Shown: positions 7,403-19,457 of the stretch, piece by piece | Position numbering within the stretch: the stretch's first letter is position 1 | Layout of the letters: the number at the start of each line of letters is the position of its first letter | DNA from: Planctomycetota bacterium | GTDB taxonomy: Bacteria; Planctomycetota; UBA1135; UBA2386 | Length of the DNA stretch: 64,000 nt | Assembly (NCBI GenBank): GCA_016794035.1 | Contig: JAEUHS010000032.1 | Span: 1 to 64,000, forward strand | Direction of reading: 5' to 3' | Notes under the pieces: generated by a model | The model's database searches: none | Told to the model about the DNA's origin: nothing | Seen by the model: only the letters and a program-made list of their open reading frames with translations | Position numbers and translations under genes: made by a program

Positions 7403-10033
7403 TCAGCGGCGGGCCGTGTTGCCCGCGTGGCCGACCGGCGTGTCGCGCGGATCGGTGATCGTCGCGCGCACCATGACCATCAGGCTGCGGTTCTCGTCGA
7501 CCGAGCCCTCCTGCTTGAACAGGAACGAGATCAGCGGCAGGCGAGCCAGCAGCGGGACCTCGGCGCGGCGCTCCTTGGTCAGCACCTGCCGCAGGCCGCC
7601 GATCAGGACCGTGCCGCCGTCCGGCACCTTCGCGGTGGTGTTGAAGTTCGTCACCGTCAGGTTCGGCAGCTGCAGCGTCACCGGCAGCGTCGAACCGGCG
7701 AGCGACGTCGTGAACGTCGGGATCGGCCGCTGCAGTTCGGCGACCGTCGGGTTCAGGCTCAGCGTGATGTACTTGCGGTCGTGGTGGATGACCGGCTTGA
7801 CGTCCAGCACGATGCCGTCCTGGATCACGTCGATCTTCGGGTCGGCGATGAACGCCGCCTGGGCGACTTCGACGTCGAAGTCGCGCACGTAGGCGGTCTG
7901 GTTGATCACCGCCACGTGCCCGCGCTCGCGGTTCAGCACCGACAGGATCTGGCTGTTCATGACCTCGGCGTCCTGCTTCTTCTCGACGGCCCGCAGGATC
8001 AGGTTCAGCTGCGTGTCGTCGATCAGGGTCCAGCCGGCCGTCAGGCCGCCGGTCGGGCTCAGCACGCGGCCGAGGTCGTTCGCGAAGTAGTTCTCGGTGC
8101 GCGCACGCACGTCGCCGTCGCCGCCGTCGTTGTAGAACGCGCCGGCCAGCGGGTTGGCAGCCGGGTCGCCGGTGCCGCCGTTGTCCAAGCCGCGCGACGA
8201 GTTGCTCTGCAGGCCGTTGGTGACGTCGTCCAGGGTGACGACCGAGCCCTTGTTGCCCGAGCCGCCGAGGCCGCGGAAGTCGACCCCGATCTCCATCAGG
8301 AAGTTGCGGGAGATGGTCAGGAACTTCGAGTCGATCGTGACGATCGGCGTCGCGAAGCGGCGCATGTCCGACAGCACCTGCTTGACCTTGGCGTGCATGT
8401 CCGGGCTCGCCTGCACCGACAGCAGACCCGAGTCCTCGGCGTTGATCGCGACACCCTCGGACTCCCAGTACTTCGGGTCGGTGGCTTCCTTCAGGTTCTG
8501 GACCAGGTCGCCGAGTTCGATGCCGGCGACCGGATCGTCACCCTCGCTGCCGGTGCGCGGCGTGTCGTCGCTGCCTTCGCCGGGGATGTCGCGGATGCGC
8601 GGCGGCAGGAACTGCGTGTGCTTGAACACCAGATCCTTCACCGGGTAGATGTCGTTGACGATCGTGCCGGTCGCCTGCGACTTGTTGCCGAGCACCACGA
8701 CGCCGTTCTTCACGGTCCAGGCGAGGTTCTCGCTCTTGCCGACCATGTGGTTGAGGAAGTTCTGCAGCGTGATCGAGCCGGCGAGTTCGATGACGACCTT
8801 GAGGCTCTCGCTGCTGATGATCTCGCGGGCCTCGGGCGTGGTCAGGATCTGCACGCCGGTGATCAGGTTCAGGTTCTTGATCACCTCGAGGTAGTCGCCG
8901 GTCTCCTCGGTGTAGGTCAGCTTGCCGACCTGCTCGGTGCGCACCTTGTCCCAGACGGCCTCGTCCTGCGGGTCGGTGACCTTGAGGATGGCGTTGCGGG
9001 CGGCGCGGCCGTTGGCCCGCTCCCAGGTCGGCATGTCGAGCTCGAGGATGCTCGTCTGCGGGATCTTCAGGTCCTCCTGCGCTTCGAGCATCGCGCGGAT
9101 CGCCTTGGCGCGCTCGGTGTACCAGGTCTCGGTCGCGTCGTCGCGGCCGGCCTTGACCGCCGCGTTCTGCATCTCGAAGGCGATCGTGTTCTGCGGCTCG
9201 AGCTGCAGCGCGCGCTGCGCCAGCTCCTGCGAACGGCCGAACGCGCGGCGCTCGAACGCGAGCTGCGCCTCGAGGATCAGGTTGTCGACCTGGGCGCGGC
9301 GGCGCGCCTCCATCTCGGCGTTCTCACGGCGCAGGCGCTCGGCGAGGTCGGCGTTGACGCGGGCCTGGCTCTCGCGCTGCTGCTCGTCGTAGAGGCGCTC
9401 GGCCTCGGCGTGGGTGGCCTGCACCTGGTCCGTCAGGTCGCCCCAGTCGAAGTCGTCCTTCAGCTGGATCGCCAGCGAGGCGAGGCGCAGCTCTTCGAGC
9501 GCCCCGGCGTAGTTCTTGGACGCCATCTTCTCGCGCGCGCTCTGCAGCTGCATCGACACCGACGCACGCGCGCGCTCCTCGCCGATCGTGCGCAGACGCA
9601 TCTGCTCGTCGGCGTAGCTGACGATGCGACCGGCCGGCTCACCGAGTTCGGCCTGCACCGAGGCGAGCAGCAGGCGCACGTCCTCGTTGCCCGGCGCCAG
9701 CTCTTTCGCCTTCAGCAGTTCGCTCTTCGCGGCCTCGAGCTGGTTGTTCGCGCGCAGCCCCTTCGCGGTCTCGAGGTAGTGGGCGACCAGCGCGCGGCGG
9801 CGCTCGTCGCTGACGCGGTCCTGGATGCCCTGGCCGCCGGCGCCCGACCGCGGCTCCTGGCCCTGCGTGCCGGCGCCGGGCCGGGTCGTGGGGTTGGCCG
9901 GCATGTCCTTGGCCGTCATGTCGCTCGGCGACGAGGTCTCGTCGGTGGCCGACTCGGGCGGAGTCGAGCACGAGGTACCGAGGACAACAGCAGTCAGGGA
10001 AGCAGCGAGAAGGCGCGGGTGTTCGAGTGCCAT
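7403..10033 (-). CDS. Secretin-type outer membrane lipoprotein with TPR region (copy 1)
   Basis: An 876-residue outer membrane channel of the GspD/PilQ secretin family. A signal peptide ends in a lipobox-like GTSC (Cys22). A low-complexity linker, tetratricopeptide helices (about 80-300) and a helical charged stretch follow. An STN/secretin N-terminal-like domain lies at about 370-460 (NLNLITGVQILTTPEAREII), then an N1-like domain and the barrel from about 530, with FLMEIGVDFRGLGG and the secretin signature VPDGGTVLIGGL, then VPLLARLPLISFLFKQE. Layout and length recall the large TPR-secretins of PVC bacteria. It is last in a minus-strand cluster with ExbB, ExbD and TPR genes. The second copy, at 16776-19457, has the same domain order. 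Confidence 0.9.
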   Translation of the reverse strand: MALEHPRLLAASLTAVVLGTSCSTPPESATDETSSPSDMTAKDMPANPTTRPGAGTQGQEPRSGAGGQGIQDRVSDERRRALVAHYLETAKGLRANNQLEAAKSELLKAKELAPGNEDVRLLLASVQAELGEPAGRIVSYADEQMRLRTIGEERARASVSMQLQSAREKMASKNYAGALEELRLASLAIQLKDDFDWGDLTDQVQATHAEAERLYDEQQRESQARVNADLAERLRRENAEMEARRRAQVDNLILEAQLAFERRAFGRSQELAQRALQLEPQNTIAFEMQNAAVKAGRDDATETWYTERAKAIRAMLEAQEDLKIPQTSILELDMPTWERANGRAARNAILKVTDPQDEAVWDKVRTEQVGKLTYTEETGDYLEVIKNLNLITGVQILTTPEAREIISSESLKVVIELAGSITLQNFLNHMVGKSENLAWTVKNGVVVLGNKSQATGTIVNDIYPVKDLVFKHTQFLPPRIRDIPGEGSDDTPRTGSEGDDPVAGIELGDLVQNLKEATDPKYWESEGVAINAEDSGLLSVQASPDMHAKVKQVLSDMRRFATPIVTIDSKFLTISRNFLMEIGVDFRGLGGSGNKGSVVTLDDVTNGLQSNSSRGLDNGGTGDPAANPLAGAFYNDGGDGDVRARTENYFANDLGRVLSPTGGLTAGWTLIDDTQLNLILRAVEKKQDAEVMNSQILSVLNRERGHVAVINQTAYVRDFDVEVAQAAFIADPKIDVIQDGIVLDVKPVIHHDRKYITLSLNPTVAELQRPIPTFTTSLAGSTLPVTLQLPNLTVTNFNTTAKVPDGGTVLIGGLRQVLTKERRAEVPLLARLPLISFLFKQEGSVDENRSLMVMVRATITDPRDTPVGHAGNTARR

Positions 10034-10441
10034 CGGTTACACGCTCGATGCGTACGAGATTGCGGACGAGTACCGCCGCAGCGGCACGTTCTCAGGTGGC
10101 GGGAGCAAGCGACCGGCAACGACGCGGCGGGGGGGCACCGCCGCCGATCCGGGGGACGATTCGCAATCGAGCCGGTCGAGAGGGACTTGCAGCCGACACC
10201 AGAGCGGACTTGGGGAGCCTCCGGACCCCATCGAGGCCCGTCGGACGAGCCGCAAGGTAGCCACGCCAGAATCCTTGCGCCAGTCCTTTTCACGCGCTGC
10301 CAAGGCCCCGGACGGCGGCCGCCGGCCCGGGGCGCAGCGGTGCGTCCGGGTGGTCCCCGGAACGAGAACGGCCCGCCGTGCGGAGGGCATCGGCGGGCCG
10401 TCGGGGCAGTCGGGGCCGGGGGCCCCGGCGGGCTGCGGCGA
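10034..10441. other. Intergenic region between secretin copy 1 and exbD
   Basis: These 408 bases hold no convincing gene: the open frames crossing them are Arg/Pro/Ala-rich shadows. The right part carries a strong hairpin (10368-10401) placed as the 3' end of the exb operon. The left part must hold the promoter and leader of the secretin gene starting at 10033, but I could not pick out convincing -35/-10 boxes on the minus strand. Confidence 0.5.
10368..10401 (-). terminator. GC-rich hairpin after the exbB-exbD-exbD operon
   Basis: A perfect 11-base-pair inverted repeat, ACGGCCCGCCG at 10368-10378 and CGGCGGGCCGT at 10391-10401, with a 12-base loop. It starts 40 bases past the stop of the distal exbD. 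No long T-run follows on the minus strand. It separates the exb genes from secretin copy 1. Confidence 0.55.
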
Positions 10442-10987
10442 CTACTTGGTGCCCAGACCGCCGCCGTAGTTGATCTCCTTGAAGCCGGCGGCGCTGCAGG
10501 CGTCGGTGGTCTTGGCGACGTCCTCGTAGAACGTGCCCGGATAGGCCTCGATGACGCAGCCCATCAGCTTCTTGCCGCCGGTGTCCTTGTCCGGCACCTG
10601 GCTCGACGGGTCGTTGGCGATGCGCGTCAGTTCCTGCTTCACGTCGGCGAGGTTGTAGAGCGGCTTGGGCCCGACTTCCCACTTGGTGCGGTGGCCCTCC
10701 AGCTTGAAGCGATACAGGCGACCGGTGGCCGGGTTGACCTGCCCGGGACCGCCGTGCTCGTACTTCCGCGTGCCTTCGCTCTCGACGTAGACCTTGACCG
10801 AGAGCTGCTCCTGTGGCTCGACCACGGTCGACTGGCTGCCCTTGTCCTTCGGCAGGTAGGCGGCGAGCTTCGATTCCAGCACTTTGAAGTCGATGCAGAT
10901 GAAGAAGATGATCATCAAGAACACGACGTCGATCATCGGCGTCATGTCCGGCTTGACCTCTTCCTGGACGTCGTCGAGTGCGCTCAT
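10442..10987 (-). CDS. exbD: ExbD/TolR-type proton-channel subunit (second copy)
   Basis: An ExbD/TolR protein of 181 residues, with a short cytoplasmic start, one membrane helix beginning DMTPMIDVVFLMIIFFI, and a periplasmic domain of about 140 residues. The conserved proton-carrying Asp is in TPMID. ExbD works with ExbB to turn the proton gradient into mechanical work on outer-membrane partners. The periplasmic part is longer than the usual 90-100 residues, and its C-terminal half (from about GKKLMGCVIEA) is not typical ExbD. ATG at 10985-10987 overlaps the end of the preceding exbD. An in-frame upstream extension is rejected because it would precede the conserved start. Confidence 0.88.
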   Translation of the reverse strand: MSALDDVQEEVKPDMTPMIDVVFLMIIFFICIDFKVLESKLAAYLPKDKGSQSTVVEPQEQLSVKVYVESEGTRKYEHGGPGQVNPATGRLYRFKLEGHRTKWEVGPKPLYNLADVKQELTRIANDPSSQVPDKDTGGKKLMGCVIEAYPGTFYEDVAKTTDACSAAGFKEINYGGGLGTK

Positions 10988-11526
10988 CGCGTCCCTCCGA
11001 TCTTCTTGTTCTTCTCGCCGGTTTCCTTGTCCTGCTCCGACATCGCGAGTTCGACCTTCCAGAAGGCGATCTCGGGCTGGCTGCACTGCTTCATGATCTC
11101 GCCGATGTAGTTCCACTCGGTCCACTTGTCGGCGCGGATCAGGATCGGGTCGTCGATCAGGCCGACCATCTTGCCGCCGATGTTCTCTTCCTTCAGGGTC
11201 AGACGCTTGGTCAGCAGCCCCTGCCGCCGGATGTCGATCAGCAGCTGCTTGATCGGCGCGTAGTTCTTGCCGTGCACGGACGGGTCGTAGATGACGTTCT
11301 TCTCGTAGACGACGGCGCCGTTCTGCAGCACGTTGATGATCGGCCGGTTCTCGGGCGGCTTGTCGTCCGGCTCCTGGTACTCGGCACGCGGCAGGATCAG
11401 GTCCTCGAGGTTCTTCTGGCTCAGGTCGATGACCAGCACGAAGAAGATCATCAGCAGGAACACGCAGTCGATCATGGGCGTCATGTCCATCTCGACGTTC
11501 TGCTGGACTAGTTTGCGGACATCCAT
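10984..11526 (-). CDS. exbD: ExbD/TolR-type proton-channel subunit (first copy)
   Basis: A 180-residue ExbD/TolR family protein. The membrane helix starts at about residue 13 (MDMTPMIDCVFLLMIFF) with the conserved Asp in TPMID. The periplasmic part contains a PxxNVLQNGAVVYEKNV segment and, near the middle, DPILIRADKWTEWNYIGEIM, which matches the ExbD pattern of a beta strand ending in RAD before the final helix. The C-terminal tail is charged. The gene overlaps the second exbD by four bases and lies 117 bases after exbB, so the three form an operon. Two different ExbD subunits beside one ExbB suggest a heteromeric motor or two alternative partners. Confidence 0.9.
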   Translation of the reverse strand: MDVRKLVQQNVEMDMTPMIDCVFLLMIFFVLVIDLSQKNLEDLILPRAEYQEPDDKPPENRPIINVLQNGAVVYEKNVIYDPSVHGKNYAPIKQLLIDIRRQGLLTKRLTLKEENIGGKMVGLIDDPILIRADKWTEWNYIGEIMKQCSQPEIAFWKVELAMSEQDKETGEKNKKIGGTR

Positions 11527-11643
11527 GTCAGGGGTCTCCAGGTGGTGGCGCTGCCGGGTGTCGCCGCGCCGCGGTCACGCCGGCGTGGCCGGCGAGCACG
11601 AGCGGCGGGGCAGCTCGCCGGTTCTGCGGTCCGGTGCTGCCGT

Positions 11644-12357
11644 TCACTTGCCGCGGAAGCGTTCGAACAGGTCCTCGGTGATCGCGTTGATCTCGGTCGA
11701 GGTCTTGATGACGCGGTTGCGCAGCGTGTAGAAGGCGACGCCGACGGGGATCGCCACCGTGAGGCCGAAGATCGTCGTGATCAGCGCCATCTTGATACCG
11801 CCTGCCAGCGTCGCCGGGCTGACCGAACCGCCGGCCGCGGCGATCGTGCTGAAGGTGACGAACATGCCCGTCACCGTGCCGAACAGACCCATCATCGGCG
11901 CGATCGCGGAGATCAGCGACAGCCAGCCGATCTTCTGGAACAGGCGCACCGACTCCTCGGTCTGCATCTCGCGCAGCGAGACCTGCATGGTCTCGAACGA
12001 GTGACCGAGCTTCGACAGGCCGGCGCCGACGCAGTTGGTCAGGTAGTTCTTCTCCTGTTCGCACAGCTCGACGGCTTCCTGGAAGTTCTCGCCGTCGAAC
12101 AGGGCCTCGAGCTCGCCGATCAGATCGGGCGGCGCGAGCTTCTCGCGCTTGATCGTCATGAAGTTCTCGATGATCAGCGCCAGCGCGACGACCGACATCA
12201 CGACGATCAGGTAGCCGATCAGGCCGGCGTTGTCGTACTTGAAGATATCGGAGATCGTGTTGCCGGTGCCGCCGTCCTGCGCGAGCAGGGACGTGGCGAA
12301 CAGCAACGGGGCACCGACGGCGAGAAGGCGGACGAATGGCACTTGGACGCGGATCAT
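11644..12357 (-). CDS. exbB: ExbB/TolQ/MotA-family proton channel protein
   Basis: A 237-residue inner-membrane protein of the ExbB/TolQ family. It begins with a cleavable-looking signal peptide (LLFATSLLAQ), common in PVC ExbB proteins, followed by the first membrane helix (GLIGYLIVVMSVVALALII), a cytoplasmic helical section, and two membrane helices. The family motif region reads APMMGLFGTVTGMFVTF and IKMALITTIFGLTVAIP. Together with the two ExbD genes it should form a proton-driven motor. No tonB or tolA gene is in the window; the nearby secretins and TPR proteins are the likely envelope partners. Confidence 0.93.
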   Translation of the reverse strand: MIRVQVPFVRLLAVGAPLLFATSLLAQDGGTGNTISDIFKYDNAGLIGYLIVVMSVVALALIIENFMTIKREKLAPPDLIGELEALFDGENFQEAVELCEQEKNYLTNCVGAGLSKLGHSFETMQVSLREMQTEESVRLFQKIGWLSLISAIAPMMGLFGTVTGMFVTFSTIAAAGGSVSPATLAGGIKMALITTIFGLTVAIPVGVAFYTLRNRVIKTSTEINAITEDLFERFRGK

Positions 12358-12526
12358 GGAGTAGTGACTCCTGCGCTTGGCTCGAAGCAGGGTGGGGAGA
12401 GGGGCGAACCGAAAAGGTCGGAAAAGAAGGGGTTCAGAAGTCTGCGCGACGGCGGCTGGGCGGGGAAGAGCCTGGCGGAGAAAACAGACCGGCGCAGCAA
12501 GCAGACCGGCCCGCAGCGGCGTGCGT

Positions 12527-13642
12527 TCACTTCGCCTGCTCCAGCTTGGCCTCGGTCGCCCACGGCGACGACGGGTAGCCGTCGACGACGGTCGCGAAGT
12601 AGGCGTTGGCGCGCACCTTGAAGTTGTCGCCCTCGCGCTCGGGGCCGAGCGCCAGCAGGCAGCGGCCGAGGTAGTAGTTGGCCTTGGCGCTGGCCTCGCC
12701 GCTGGTGACGTCGAACACGCAGGCCTTGGCGAACGCGACCTGGGCGCGGCGGTACTCGTCGGGGCGGTCGTTGGCCGCGAGGAAGATGGCCTGGCCCTCG
12801 CCGGCGTACCCGGCGGCGACCAGCTCCGGCTGGTTGCCGGTCGTCAGCGAGCGGAAGAACTGCTCGGCGCGATCGTAGTCCTTGTCGCCGAGATAGGTCT
12901 CGCCCTCGCCGACCCGCGCCTGGGTCTTCAGCGCCCGCAGCTCGGGGTCGTCGGGCGAGGGTGTGCCGAGCGCGGTGTCGACGGCCGAGCCCGCCGCCTG
13001 GAACGCGGCGCGCGCTTCGCCGGCCTTGCCGTCGGCCAGCAGCGTCAGCGCCAGTTCGGCCTTGGCGCGTGCGCTCCAGATGGCGCCGAAGCCCTCGCGC
13101 GTGGCGCGGTCGTCGAGTTCGCGCAGCGTCGCGGCGGCCGTGCCGCCGGTGCCGGCGAGGCGTTCGGCGCGGCCGGCCAGCAGCAGCGCCTCGGGCGTGC
13201 GCCAGTGGTTGGGGTTCGCGGTCAGCCACGCCTTGGCGCGCGCCGCCGCCGTCGCGGCGGCGTTCTTGTCGGCGCCGATCGCCGCCACGGCCGACTTGAT
13301 CAGGAAGAACTCGGCGTCGACCTTGACCAGCGCGCGATCGGTCTGGTTCTGCGCCTCGCCGAACATCTGCGCCGCGTGCGCGAAGTTGCCGCGCTCCATC
13401 GCGGCGCGGGCGACCAGGTAGGCGTCGGGCAGGTTGCTCCACTCGACCGCCAGCACCTGGTGCGCCGGGATCTCGACGTCGTCGCTGCCGCGCTTGGCGC
13501 GCACGCCGCTCAGCAGGAACTCGGTGACCTCGAGGCCGCGCACGCGCGCGCCGTCCTTCTTGACGACGACGTCGTTGACCTTCTGCGAGGTGGCGAACGG
13601 CGCCAGCAGCGCGGTCGCGAACAGGATGGGGAGGAGGCGCAT
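12527..13642 (-). CDS. Exported TPR-repeat protein of the secretin/Exb cluster
   Basis: A 371-residue protein with a signal peptide (LLPILFATALLAPFATSQ) and no later membrane segment, so probably periplasmic. After the signal comes a small beta-rich region (KVNDVVVKKDGARVRGLEV to HQVLAVEWSNLP), then helix pairs of TPR type (for example NFAHAAQMFGEAQNQTDRAL and YDRAEQFFRSLTTGNQPEL). TPR arrays bind other proteins. It sits 14 bases after the 970-residue TPR gene and 169 bases before exbB, all in one direction. Likely role: a periplasmic adaptor of the same envelope complex. The start ATG at 13640-13642 is where the signal peptide begins. Confidence 0.82.
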   Translation of the reverse strand: MRLLPILFATALLAPFATSQKVNDVVVKKDGARVRGLEVTEFLLSGVRAKRGSDDVEIPAHQVLAVEWSNLPDAYLVARAAMERGNFAHAAQMFGEAQNQTDRALVKVDAEFFLIKSAVAAIGADKNAAATAAARAKAWLTANPNHWRTPEALLLAGRAERLAGTGGTAAATLRELDDRATREGFGAIWSARAKAELALTLLADGKAGEARAAFQAAGSAVDTALGTPSPDDPELRALKTQARVGEGETYLGDKDYDRAEQFFRSLTTGNQPELVAAGYAGEGQAIFLAANDRPDEYRRAQVAFAKACVFDVTSGEASAKANYYLGRCLLALGPEREGDNFKVRANAYFATVVDGYPSSPWATEAKLEQAK

Positions 13643-13656
13643 CGGGATGGCTCGGA

Positions 13657-16569
13657 TCAGCGGTTGAATTGGAAGTTCTTCCGCAGCTGCTCGCCGTCGG
13701 CGCCATAGCTGCGAAGGGTCTCGAAGTTGTCGGTCGACTTCGCGATGCGGTAGAGGCTGTCGGCGTACTCCTTGTACTTGCCGTCCTTCTCGCCGGCCTG
13801 CTTGGCGAACCAGAACGCCTCCCAGTGGAAGCGGTACCACTCGAGGCTGTACTTCTTGACCTCGGGCCGCAGGCCCCAGGTCTTGTACTCGGTCCAGTAC
13901 TTCAGATAGGCCTCGGCCGGCTTGTCGAGGCCGGCGATGCGCAGCGGGGCGCCGGTCGCGGAGAACTCGAACCAGCCGCCCAGCGCACGGCAGATCTGGC
14001 GCTTGATCTCCCACTGGGTGGGATTCGCCTGCTCGGCCGCGATCAGCATGTCGTAGGCCTCCTGGAACCGCTGCTGGCGCAGCAGGGCCTCGCCGATCAT
14101 CGGCCGGACCAGCAGGTCGACGACCTTCTTGGTGCTGTCGTCGTTGTCGGCGCCGTAGAGGTCCAGTGTCTTGCGCGCGACCTCGTCGACCTTCTTCCAC
14201 TGGCCGAGCTTCTCGGCCGCCTGCATGGTGCCGATCAGCACCGCGAGCTGGGGCTTGGGCGCGTTGCCGATGTAGTCGAGGCCGAGCGCCAGCAGCTTGC
14301 CGCGCACGGCATCGACCGCACTGGTCGCGGCGGCGATCGCCGCGTCGTCCTGGCCCTTGGCGATCGCCTGGTCCAGCTCCTTGTTCAGCGAGGCGGTCTG
14401 GTCCTGGTACTCCTTGAACACTTCGGTCGCCAGGCGCGAGGCTCGCACCTCGTCCTTCTGCTTCAGCTGGCCGTAGACCTGTTCGGCCTTGTCCAGTTCG
14501 CCGAGGTCGGCGTGCAGGCGGCCGAGGTAGGCCAGCACCGTCGCCACGTAGGTGTCGCCGTCCTTGGCGAAGTTGGTGACGAACGTGCGCGCCTTCTCGA
14601 TCGCGGCCGGGTACTTGGTCAGGTCCTTGGCCAGCTTGAACTGCTCGTCGCCGCGGGCCTCGCTGTAGAGCATCTGCACTTCGGTGTACTCGGCCTCGGC
14701 CAGCGCCATGCCGCGCACCTGCTGCTTGCCGGTGTCACGCGCGTCGATCGGGTTGGCCTCGGCCCAGGTGCGGTAGGCGGCCAGCGTCTGGCGCGCCGCC
14801 GCGAAGTCGCCGGTCGCCGACTGCGCCTTGGCGGCGCGGACCTTGCCGAGTTCGTAGTAGAGGAAGTCCGGCTGGATCTTGGCGTACTCGGCGATCGCCT
14901 TGCCGTAGTCCTTGTCGTTGAACGCCTCGTTGGCGCCCTTCCAGAACAGCTTGCTGCCGCCGGTGACCGAGTAGGTCTGGATCTGCGCGGCCGCCTCACC
15001 GTAGATCGGTTCGAAGAACGGGTCGTTCCTGGTCGTGCGCTTCTGCTGCGACAGCGCGCGGTCGAGCACGTCGGCGGTGTCGCTGGCGCGGTCCTTGTCG
15101 CTGGCGCCGAACTTCTGCAGACCGTTCGTCAGCGCCAGGATCGCCTCGAGGTAGCGATCGCTGAGGCCGAAGCTGGTGCCGAGCAGCTGCCAGGCTTCGA
15201 GGCCGAGCTTCTGCTGCTCGGTCTCGGTCATCGCGCCGATCGCGCGGCGCAGGCCCTTGATGGCCTCCTCGTAGTTCTTGTTCTGGTACTCGCCCTTGCC
15301 GACCTCGAACAGCAGCGCGCCCGAGACCAGGCTGCTCTGCACCTCGAGGATGTCGCGCAGCACGGCCTTGGCCTTGACGCCGACGTAGTCGTTGGGGTGC
15401 TTGTCGTTGATGCGCTGCGTCATCGCCAGCGCCTGTGCGACCTTGGTCGAATCGCCGGACTCGGCGAGGAAGCGGCTCTCGGCCAGCAGCATCAGGTGGC
15501 CCCACTGTTCGTTGACGACGTCGAACACGTCGAGGCCCTTCTCGCCGAACTTGGTCATGTTCTCGCGGAACTGCGTGAACAGCGCGCCGGTCTCGGCGGA
15601 TCCCTCGCGGATCATCACCTCGGCCGTGCGCACGTAGACCTCCTGCATCATCTCGAACAGGAAGGCCTGCATCTCGCCGGAGAGGCCGAGCTCGTCCGAC
15701 TGTTCGAGCGAGGTCGCGATCTGGCTGACGGTGCCCTTGTACAGGTCGATCGCGTCGCCGATCTTGCCCTCGACCTCGTGGCACTGGGCGATCTCGAACA
15801 GGCCGCGCAGACCGATCGCGGTCTCCTCGCCGGACTCGAGCACCATCTCGGTCAGGTCCTCGATGGCGCGCGCGATGTAGACGCCGCGGTCGGCCTTGAC
15901 GGCGCGGGCCTGTTCGCGGCTCAGCACGCCGCGCCGCATCCACATCAGGTAGTACTCGATGTCCTTCTCGGGGTCCTTCCGCAGCGGCCGCAGATGGTCC
16001 ATGACCTTCGTGCAGGCCTCGATGCCGGCGCGGAACACCGTCGCGGCCTCCTCCTCGAGATCCTTGACGCGCTCCGGATCCTCCTCGCGCGCGATCTCGA
16101 TCTCCTCGACCAGGAACTGGCCGAACTCCTGCGACGCGTTGGCGAGCGTCGCGCGCGCCTCGACCTGCACCGTCGCATCGGACGAACGATCGATCAGCTC
16201 CTTCGACTTGTCGATCGCCTCCTTGAACAGCTGGCGCTGCTGGGTGCGGTCGGAGCGGGAACGGGCGCCGTAGTAGGCGACCTCGACCGCGAGCTGGGCG
16301 ATCTTGTCCTGGTCGGCGGCGCCGCGGAACTCGGTCGCCAGCCGGTCGGCCTCTTCCTTGGCCAGCTCGATGAAGCGCATCTCGCGCGCCAGCGCGCGCA
16401 CGAAGCTGATCTCACGATCGAGCCGCTGTTGTTGGGCGCACAGCGCCGGAGCCAGCGAACCGAGGACGAGGACCAAGAGCGCGCGCTTGCCGCCGAAGCG
16501 GTGCGGGCAGAGGCATGCAGTCACGGGCAGACTCCGGGATTGGCTGAACTGCGTTCGGGCGGGTGCCAC
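13657..16569 (-). CDS. Large exported TPR-repeat protein of the secretin/Exb cluster
   Basis: A large alpha-helical protein with a signal peptide (RALLVLVLGSLAPALCAQ) followed by about 900 residues of TPR-like helix pairs, for example NKNYEEAIKGLRRAIGAM, YLEAILALTNGLQKFG and FQEAYDMLIAAEQANP. No membrane helix follows the signal, so it is predicted to be periplasmic. The longest frame gives 970 residues; a GTG at 16522-16524 gives 955 and starts just before the signal peptide, so I prefer it slightly. It lies between secretin copy 2 upstream and the smaller TPR gene 14 bases downstream. The function is unknown; its size suits a scaffold bridging the inner and outer membranes. Confidence 0.82.
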   Translation of the reverse strand: MAPARTQFSQSRSLPVTACLCPHRFGGKRALLVLVLGSLAPALCAQQQRLDREISFVRALAREMRFIELAKEEADRLATEFRGAADQDKIAQLAVEVAYYGARSRSDRTQQRQLFKEAIDKSKELIDRSSDATVQVEARATLANASQEFGQFLVEEIEIAREEDPERVKDLEEEAATVFRAGIEACTKVMDHLRPLRKDPEKDIEYYLMWMRRGVLSREQARAVKADRGVYIARAIEDLTEMVLESGEETAIGLRGLFEIAQCHEVEGKIGDAIDLYKGTVSQIATSLEQSDELGLSGEMQAFLFEMMQEVYVRTAEVMIREGSAETGALFTQFRENMTKFGEKGLDVFDVVNEQWGHLMLLAESRFLAESGDSTKVAQALAMTQRINDKHPNDYVGVKAKAVLRDILEVQSSLVSGALLFEVGKGEYQNKNYEEAIKGLRRAIGAMTETEQQKLGLEAWQLLGTSFGLSDRYLEAILALTNGLQKFGASDKDRASDTADVLDRALSQQKRTTRNDPFFEPIYGEAAAQIQTYSVTGGSKLFWKGANEAFNDKDYGKAIAEYAKIQPDFLYYELGKVRAAKAQSATGDFAAARQTLAAYRTWAEANPIDARDTGKQQVRGMALAEAEYTEVQMLYSEARGDEQFKLAKDLTKYPAAIEKARTFVTNFAKDGDTYVATVLAYLGRLHADLGELDKAEQVYGQLKQKDEVRASRLATEVFKEYQDQTASLNKELDQAIAKGQDDAAIAAATSAVDAVRGKLLALGLDYIGNAPKPQLAVLIGTMQAAEKLGQWKKVDEVARKTLDLYGADNDDSTKKVVDLLVRPMIGEALLRQQRFQEAYDMLIAAEQANPTQWEIKRQICRALGGWFEFSATGAPLRIAGLDKPAEAYLKYWTEYKTWGLRPEVKKYSLEWYRFHWEAFWFAKQAGEKDGKYKEYADSLYRIAKSTDNFETLRSYGADGEQLRKNFQFNR

Positions 16570-16722
16570 AGTCGTCGGAGGACGGCCAGGGCGCTAGCGC
16601 GGCGCGCGTCCGTGGGGGCAACCACCGCGCACCGCAGAGGGGAAACGGCGAGCATAGCAAGACGTTCAGTCGATCCAACGACGACGTGCGCCTCGCGCGG
16701 CGGGGGCGGGGCCGGAAACGAG

Positions 16723-16759
16723 CGCGGCCGCCGACACCCCGGGGGCGTCGGCGGCCGCG
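16723..16759 (-). terminator. GC-rich hairpin after secretin copy 2
   Basis: A 13-base-pair perfect inverted repeat, 16723-16735 (CGCGGCCGCCGAC) with 16747-16759 (GTCGGCGGCCGCG), begins 17 bases past the stop of the secretin gene ending at 16776. No T-run follows on the minus strand. It is similar in place and composition to the hairpins at 7353-7383 and 10368-10401. Confidence 0.55.
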
Positions 16760-16775
16760 TGGCAGAGGCCCCGTC

Positions 16776-19457
<2,682 letters not shown>

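Noticed and set aside
7382..11110. A 1242-residue plus-strand frame across the secretin and exb genes
   Set aside because: It is the antisense of clear secretin and ExbD genes and has no protein-like features of its own.
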